This document shows, one piece after another, positions 9,051 through 12,831 of a DNA stretch of 12,831 nt. Source of the stretch: Deltaproteobacteria bacterium (GTDB taxonomy: Bacteria > UBA10199 > SBBF01); contig JACQOY010000155.1 in the NCBI GenBank assembly GCA_016207765.1, positions 1 to 12,831 of the forward strand, in the 5' to 3' direction. A program made the translations under genes and the position numbers. Positions within the stretch are counted from its first letter, which is position 1, and each line of letters begins with the position of its first letter. Under the pieces are notes generated by a model. It made no database searches, was not told where the DNA came from, and saw only the letters and a list, made by a program, of their open reading frames with translations.

Positions 9051-9130
9051 GGGCAACCCCCCGTGGCAGTGAAACAGCCCCCCTTTGGGGTTGCCCTGCG
9101 AGAAGGGCGGACACAGGGGTCCGCCCCTAC
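9047..9130. repeat. Composite palindromic GTAGGGGC element, copy B
   Basis: 84 bp filling almost all of the alr-mlaE gap. It begins GTAGGGGC (9047-9054) and ends GCCCCTAC (9123-9130). Inside are two hairpins: GGGCAACCCC (9051-9060) with GGGGTTGCCC (9087-9096), a perfect 10-bp stem with a 26-nt loop, and GGGCGGA (9105-9111) with TCCGCCC (9120-9126). The second is an inverted copy of the copy A core. It looks like two elements side by side. The TAG supplies the alr stop, and mlaE starts 7 bp after the element. Confidence 0.8.
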
Positions 9131-9137
9131 AAGAATT

Positions 9138-9923
9138 ATGGATTTTCTTCCGAGAATCAACACCGTCTTTCTTCGTGTTATCGAAGAGCTGGGTTATTTT
9201 TCCCGATTCGGGGCGACTTTTTTCCGTTGGATCGGTGAAAAACCGTTTCGATGGAAACACCTGACGGCCCAGATGAATTCCATCGGCGTCGATTCAACGC
9301 CGATCATTCTGCTGGTGAGTCTTTTTACCGGAGCGGTTTTTGCCCTGCAGACCGGCTATGCGTTTCGCCTGTTCAACGCCGAAACCCTGGTCGGTTCCAC
9401 AGTGGGGCTTTCCCTTACCCGTGAAATCGCGCCGGTTTTTGCGGCCCTGATGGTCACGGCGCGGATCGGTTCAGCCATGGCGGCGGAACTCGGCACCATG
9501 CGGGTTACCGAGCAGATCGATGCGCTTGAGGCCATGGCGGTGAACCCATTTCACTTTCTGGTTGTTCCCCGCGTGATCGGCGCCACGCTGATGCTCCCCC
9601 TCCTTACGGCCCTGTTTAATTTTGTGGGATTTATCGGCGCCTATCTGGTGGGGGTCGGACTTTTGGGGATTCCCGAAGGACCGTTTATCGCCCGCACGGA
9701 ATTTTATGTCGATAACGATGATCTGTTCGGCGGTTTGTTCAAGGCCGCCGTCTTCGGTTTCCTTCTGGCCCTCATCAGTTGTTACCAGGGGTACAAGGCG
9801 GAAGGGGGAGCGGCAGGGGTCGGAAGGGCCACGACGAGGGCCGTTGTTGTTTCTTCTGTCACCATTCTGGTGGTGGATTATTTTCTGACCCAGTGGATTT
9901 TGGAGATTATCGAGGGACGATGA
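9138..9923 (+). CDS. mlaE: MlaE-type ABC transporter permease (phospholipid transport)
   Basis: 261 residues, standard for MlaE/YrbE permeases. An inner-membrane protein with about five hydrophobic segments (around 53-75, 95-116, 137-175, 197-220 and 230-250). The signature stretch is at ~91-137, LTREIAPVFAALMVTARIGSAM followed by AAELGTMRVTEQIDALEAMAVNP, nearly diagnostic for the family. With an MlaF ATPase it moves phospholipids handed over by MCE proteins across the envelope. ATG 9138 places the first residues (MDFLPRINTVFLRVIEELG) where family members begin; an upstream GTG at 9063 would add 25 residues coded wholly by the repeat element and is not credible. No good ribosome binding site precedes the ATG (only AAG). 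The stop overlaps the mlaF start in ATGA, showing tight coupling. Confidence 0.93.
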   Translation: MDFLPRINTVFLRVIEELGYFSRFGATFFRWIGEKPFRWKHLTAQMNSIGVDSTPIILLVSLFTGAVFALQTGYAFRLFNAETLVGSTVGLSLTREIAPVFAALMVTARIGSAMAAELGTMRVTEQIDALEAMAVNPFHFLVVPRVIGATLMLPLLTALFNFVGFIGAYLVGVGLLGIPEGPFIARTEFYVDNDDLFGGLFKAAVFGFLLALISCYQGYKAEGGAAGVGRATTRAVVVSSVTILVVDYFLTQWILEIIEGR

Positions 9924-10660
9924 TCGAACTCAAGGGGATTCACAAATCATTCAACGGCAACAAGGTCTTAAACGACCTGAATCTGGAAATTTCCGACGGC
10001 AAAATCACGGTTATTCTGGGAAGAAGCGGCGAGGGAAAAAGCGTTTTGCTCAAGCATGTCATCGGCCTCTTACAGCCTGACAGGGGGAGGGTGATTGTTC
10101 AAGGGACCGATCTGGCAAAGTTGGACGACCGGGAAATCAAGGAATTTCGGAAAAAATTCGGGATGCTGTTTCAAAACGCCGCCCTTTTTGACTCATTGAA
10201 TGTATTCGAAAACGTCGCCTTTCCGCTCAAGGAGCACCGCCCGATGACCGATCGGGAAATGCGTGATCGGGTGCATGAGGTTCTTGAACTGGTCGGCCTC
10301 AAAGGGGTTGATCATAAATTTCCCTCCGAACTTTCGGGAGGGATGAGAAAGCGGGTCGGTCTGGCGCGGGCCATTGTCCTGACGCCTGAAATTTTGTTGT
10401 ACGACGAACCGACCACGGGGCTCGATCCCATCATGACCGATGCCATTGACAAGCTGATCATGAACACCCAAAAACATCTCGGTGTCACCTCCATTGTCAT
10501 CAGCCACGATATCGAGGCGAGTTTCCGCATCGCCGACAAAATCGCCATGATCCACGAAGGGGTCATTTTGCTGGAAGGAACGAGGGAAACGTTCGAAAAA
10601 TCGAAACACCCTTTTGTGAGACAGTTTCTTGAAGGGAAGGCGACGGGGGAGGAGATGTGA
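9920..10660 (+). CDS. mlaF: MlaF-type ABC transporter ATP-binding protein
   Basis: 246 residues, standard for the family. Cytoplasmic ATPase partner of MlaE. Walker A is GRSGEGKS (34-41), the Q-loop Gln is Q85 in MLFQNAALFDSL (the family's FQ-x-AALFDSL form), the ABC signature is LSGGMRKR (138-145), Walker B is ILLYDEP with E163, the D-loop is GLDP and the switch histidine is H196 in ISHD. SGGMRKRVGLARA is typical of Mla-type rather than general importer ATPases. The start is the ATG at 9920, overlapping the mlaE stop by 4 bases; the frame is open further upstream inside mlaE, but that extension is not homologous. The mlaD-like gene follows 49 bp later. All catalytic motifs are intact. Confidence 0.95.
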   Translation: MIELKGIHKSFNGNKVLNDLNLEISDGKITVILGRSGEGKSVLLKHVIGLLQPDRGRVIVQGTDLAKLDDREIKEFRKKFGMLFQNAALFDSLNVFENVAFPLKEHRPMTDREMRDRVHEVLELVGLKGVDHKFPSELSGGMRKRVGLARAIVLTPEILLYDEPTTGLDPIMTDAIDKLIMNTQKHLGVTSIVISHDIEASFRIADKIAMIHEGVILLEGTRETFEKSKHPFVRQFLEGKATGEEM

Positions 10661-10709
10661 TTTTAACTTTGTTGTCATCGGTGAAAAAATTCGGTAAGGG
10701 ATAAACTCC

Positions 10710-12071
10710 ATGTCCTTTGAACTCACTCCCCAGCGCAAAACCGGTTTGTTTGTCCTGATCATTATTCTCATTCTTGGTTATACAACCATCCGTCTGAGCA
10801 AAACATCTCTCCTTCCGGGGGGGTCGTATACCATCTATGCGATTGTCGAAGAGGCCACCGGTCTGACAAAAAAAACGCCGGTTCAGATTGCCGGGGTGCA
10901 GGTGGGCTTTCTGGACGATATTGAACTCGTGGACGGCAACAAGGCGCGCCTTTCGTTGGCCATCAGCAGAGGGGTCAAGGTTTCCAGAGATGTCGAAGTC
11001 CGGATCCGTTCGATTGGGTTTTTGGGGGACACTTATATCGACTTGTATCAGCCGGGGGGGATCAAAGAGACGATGAAAAACAGGGATACCGCGGGGAAAG
11101 TGACGGTACACGGCGATATCAGTTCGGTAACGGGACAACTCTCCGAGATTGCCGCCGATGTAAAGGCCATTACCGGCACCATGAGGACTTTGATGGCGGG
11201 GGAGGATTCTTCTTTCGCCAAAACATTGAAAAATATCGAACGGATTACCTCTGCGCTGGAGAATGTGTCGACAAAAAACGAGGCGAATCTGAACGCCATC
11301 ATCGCCAACATGAGGGCGATCAGCGAAAACCTCAATGCCATCGTGGCGCGGAATATGGGGAACGTGGATGCAACGCTCGACAACGTGGCGGTGGTGACGG
11401 ACAAAATCAAGAGGGGCGAAGGGAGTCTTGGCCGCCTCATCAATGACGACGAGACGGTGGAAAAACTCAACGATTCTCTCGATAATCTCAACAGCCTTCT
11501 GGGAGGGGCCAACAAATTGAGTGTCGATGTCGGTTACCATACCGAATATCTGGGACAGACGGAGGAATTCAAGCATTACGTTTCACTGGCCTTGAAGCCG
11601 AAGCCGGACAAATTTTTTCTCATCGAATTTGTGGACGATCCGTCTCCTGATTCGACGCACACGACCAAAGAATCGACCATCACCTCCGGCGGCGTCACCA
11701 CGACTGTTACCGAGGAAGTTGAGAAGACTGAAACCGACAAATTCCGGTTTTCGGCCCAGTTGGCAAAAAAATATTACGGTTTTACCTTTCGCGGAGGGTT
11801 GATCGAATCGAGCGGCGGCGCCGGCATCGACTACAATTACGGCCCGGTAGGGGTTGAATTCTCGGCTTTTGATTTCGAAACCAAACGGGGCGAGCGCCCC
11901 CATTTGAAGGCGATGGGGACGGTTAATTTGTCAAAAAGTTTTTACTTGCTCGGAGGGTTGGATGATTTTATCAGCAAGGAACAGGACCCCGACTGGTTTT
12001 TCGGGGCGGGAGTCAAAATCACCGATGACGATCTGAAATCGTTGCTTGGGTTGTTTAGCGCGAAACCGTAG
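10710..12071 (+). CDS. MlaD-like MCE protein with long helical region and beta-rich C-terminal domain
   Basis: 453 residues, much longer than E. coli MlaD (~183). Residues ~11-27 are a single N-terminal membrane anchor (TGLFVLIIILILGYTTI) with the rest in the periplasm. An MCE domain follows at ~37-117, with YTIYAIVEEATGLTKKTPVQ, the IAGVQVGFLDDI hairpin and SIGFLGDTYIDL. Residues ~125-270 are rich in heptad-like Leu/Ile/Asn helices (ITSALENV, NLNAIIANMRAISENLNAIVA, KIKRGEGSLGRLI), likely a coiled tube or needle. The last ~175 residues alternate hydrophobic and polar residues, with strands such as HYVSLALKPKPDKFFLIEFV and FRFSAQLAKKYYGFTFRGGL, resembling a membrane-associated beta domain. TAAGGG (10695-10700) is the ribosome binding site for ATG 10710. 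With MlaE and MlaF it forms the lipid transporter; no mlaB or mlaC is seen here. The stop is the TAG of a repeat element. Confidence 0.88.
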   Translation: MSFELTPQRKTGLFVLIIILILGYTTIRLSKTSLLPGGSYTIYAIVEEATGLTKKTPVQIAGVQVGFLDDIELVDGNKARLSLAISRGVKVSRDVEVRIRSIGFLGDTYIDLYQPGGIKETMKNRDTAGKVTVHGDISSVTGQLSEIAADVKAITGTMRTLMAGEDSSFAKTLKNIERITSALENVSTKNEANLNAIIANMRAISENLNAIVARNMGNVDATLDNVAVVTDKIKRGEGSLGRLINDDETVEKLNDSLDNLNSLLGGANKLSVDVGYHTEYLGQTEEFKHYVSLALKPKPDKFFLIEFVDDPSPDSTHTTKESTITSGGVTTTVTEEVEKTETDKFRFSAQLAKKYYGFTFRGGLIESSGGAGIDYNYGPVGVEFSAFDFETKRGERPHLKAMGTVNLSKSFYLLGGLDDFISKEQDPDWFFGAGVKITDDDLKSLLGLFSAKP

Positions 12072-12095
12072 GGGCGCACAGCTGTGCGTCCCTAC
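12068..12095. repeat. Palindromic GTAGGGGCG element, copy C
   Basis: 28 nt with left end GTAGGGGCG, centre CACAGCTGTG (itself a perfect palindrome) and right end CGTCCCTAC. It is symmetric except for one G/T pair, which would be a G-U wobble in RNA. TAG 12069-12071 is the stop codon of the mlaD-like gene, and purH starts 10 bp after the element with no Shine-Dalgarno sequence between. Same length and ends as the copy inside purH, different centre. Confidence 0.85.
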
Positions 12096-12105
12096 ACGAA
12101 AATAT

Positions 12106-12831
12106 ATGCCCAAAATCCAGCGCGCCATTGTCAGTGTGACCGACAAAACCGGTCTGGTGGAATTCTGCAAGATTCTTTCGGCCTTTCAGATTGAAATTCT
12201 CTCCACCGGCGGAACGGCCAAACTGTTGCGTGAGCATGGCATCAAAACGGAAGATGTTTCGTCTTATACCGGATCCCCGGAGGTGATGGATGGAAGGCTT
12301 AAAACGCTCCATCCCAAAATCGAGGGGGGGATTCTCGGCATCCGCAACAACCCGAAACACCGTCAGGAGATGGAATCACTCGGAATTTTGCCGATTGATC
12401 TGGTGGTGGTGAATCTTTACGCCTTCGAAAAGACCTCCGCCAAAGAGGACTGCACTCTCGATGAAGCCGTGGAAAACATCGATATCGGCGGACCCACGAT
12501 GCTTCGCGCCGCCTCGAAAAATTACAGGGATGTCACGGTTGTGGTCGATCCCCAGGATTATGCGCGTGTTATGGACGAACTCAAGTCGGGACACGGCGTG
12601 ATCAGTGAAAAAACAAATTTCGAGCTGGCGGTCAAGGTTTTCCAGACAATGGCCCGGTACGAGGCCGCCATCGCCAATTATCTTGTAGGGGCGTATTGCA
12701 ATACGCCCCTACAGGCCGCCGATATTTTCCCCCCACATTTGAGCCTTCAGTTTGAAAAACTGCAGGGGCTCCGTTACGGCGAAAACCCGCATCAAAAGGC
12801 GGTCTATTACCGCGAGCTCCCGCCGCGGGAC
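12106..12831 (+). CDS. purH: Bifunctional IMP cyclohydrolase / AICAR formyltransferase, N-terminal part
   Basis: 242 codons, open to the window edge; the full enzyme is usually ~510-530 residues. It performs the last two steps to IMP: formylation of AICAR and ring closure. The N-terminal IMP cyclohydrolase domain shows SVTDKTGLVEF, STGGTAKLLREHG, EVMDGRLKTLHP, IDIGGPTMLRAASKN and the YEAAIANYL helix. RYGENPHQKAVYYR (~224-237) starts the formyltransferase domain. Between them, residues 194-203 (VGAYCNTPLQ) are coded by a perfect 28-nt palindrome of the GTAGGGGCG family, in frame and without a stop; this linker is variable in length in PurH, so function is probably kept. ATG 12106 precedes MPKIQRAIVSVTDK, the usual family start. 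No ribosome binding site is obvious. It follows the mla genes on the same strand, so a shared transcript is possible though not functionally expected. Confidence 0.95.
   Translation, partial: MPKIQRAIVSVTDKTGLVEFCKILSAFQIEILSTGGTAKLLREHGIKTEDVSSYTGSPEVMDGRLKTLHPKIEGGILGIRNNPKHRQEMESLGILPIDLVVVNLYAFEKTSAKEDCTLDEAVENIDIGGPTMLRAASKNYRDVTVVVDPQDYARVMDELKSGHGVISEKTNFELAVKVFQTMARYEAAIANYLVGAYCNTPLQAADIFPPHLSLQFEKLQGLRYGENPHQKAVYYRELPPRD
12685..12712. repeat. Palindromic GTAGGGGCG element, copy D, inside purH
   Basis: A perfect 28-nt palindrome: left end GTAGGGGCG, centre TATTGCAATA, right end CGCCCCTAC. It sits inside purH in the reading phase GTA-GGG-GCG, which avoids the TAG stop used at the other three sites. 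Conserved ends and a different self-complementary centre match copy C. Perfect symmetry suggests either recent arrival or selection to keep the stem. Confidence 0.9.

Noticed and set aside
9063..9137. Upstream GTG start giving MlaE 25 extra residues
   Set aside because: The extra residues are coded entirely by the repeat element and match nothing in MlaE proteins; ATG 9138 fits the family start.
10563..11576. Long open frame of 337 codons on the minus strand opposite the mlaD-like gene
   Set aside because: It lies across a well-supported MCE protein, has no recognisable domain, and its residue mix (His, Arg, Phe rich) is typical of an antisense shadow.

Overview
The window looks like chromosome from a diderm (Gram-negative) bacterium. 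It carries an Mla/MCE lipid-transport module (permease, ATPase, substrate-binding protein), which is a cell-envelope system of outer-membrane bacteria, and an alanine racemase for peptidoglycan. Protein style and the serine/purine gene neighbourhood suggest a lineage of the old 'Deltaproteobacteria' (Desulfobacterota, Myxococcota, Bdellovibrionota or a related candidate group). That placement is an impression, not proven.

Layout. Positions 1-2803 are accessory: the 3' end of a lamin-tail-domain (LTD) surface-type protein, then a HigB-type toxin fragment lacking its N-terminal half, its intact HigA-type antitoxin, and an isolated 552-residue protein of unknown function with a metallopeptidase-like HEVEGH motif. 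From 2960 the content is housekeeping: a class V aminotransferase, serA and purA run on the + strand. A NAPE-PLD-like metallo-beta-lactamase-fold hydrolase follows on the - strand, its 3' end overlapping purA by 11 bp. A 133-bp divergent spacer leads to alr, then mlaE, mlaF, an mlaD-like gene and the 5' part of purH, all on the + strand.

How the genes fit together. The aminotransferase and SerA could supply two consecutive steps of serine synthesis, with the aminotransferase standing in for SerC. PurA and PurH act late in purine synthesis. Alr provides D-alanine. MlaE, MlaF and the MlaD-like protein form an ABC-type phospholipid transporter; the MlaD-like protein has a long helical section and a beta-rich tail that may reach the outer membrane.

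The most unusual feature is a family of short palindromic elements with conserved GTAGGGGCG ends and variable, self-complementary centres, found at four places (4090, 9047, 12068, 12685). In three, the TAG inside the conserved end is the stop codon of the gene upstream. The fourth is a perfect 28-nt palindrome lying in frame inside purH, adding about ten residues at the boundary between its two enzymatic domains. Two hairpins at different loci differ by one compensatory base-pair change and lie in opposite orientation, which points to a mobile or structurally constrained element family.
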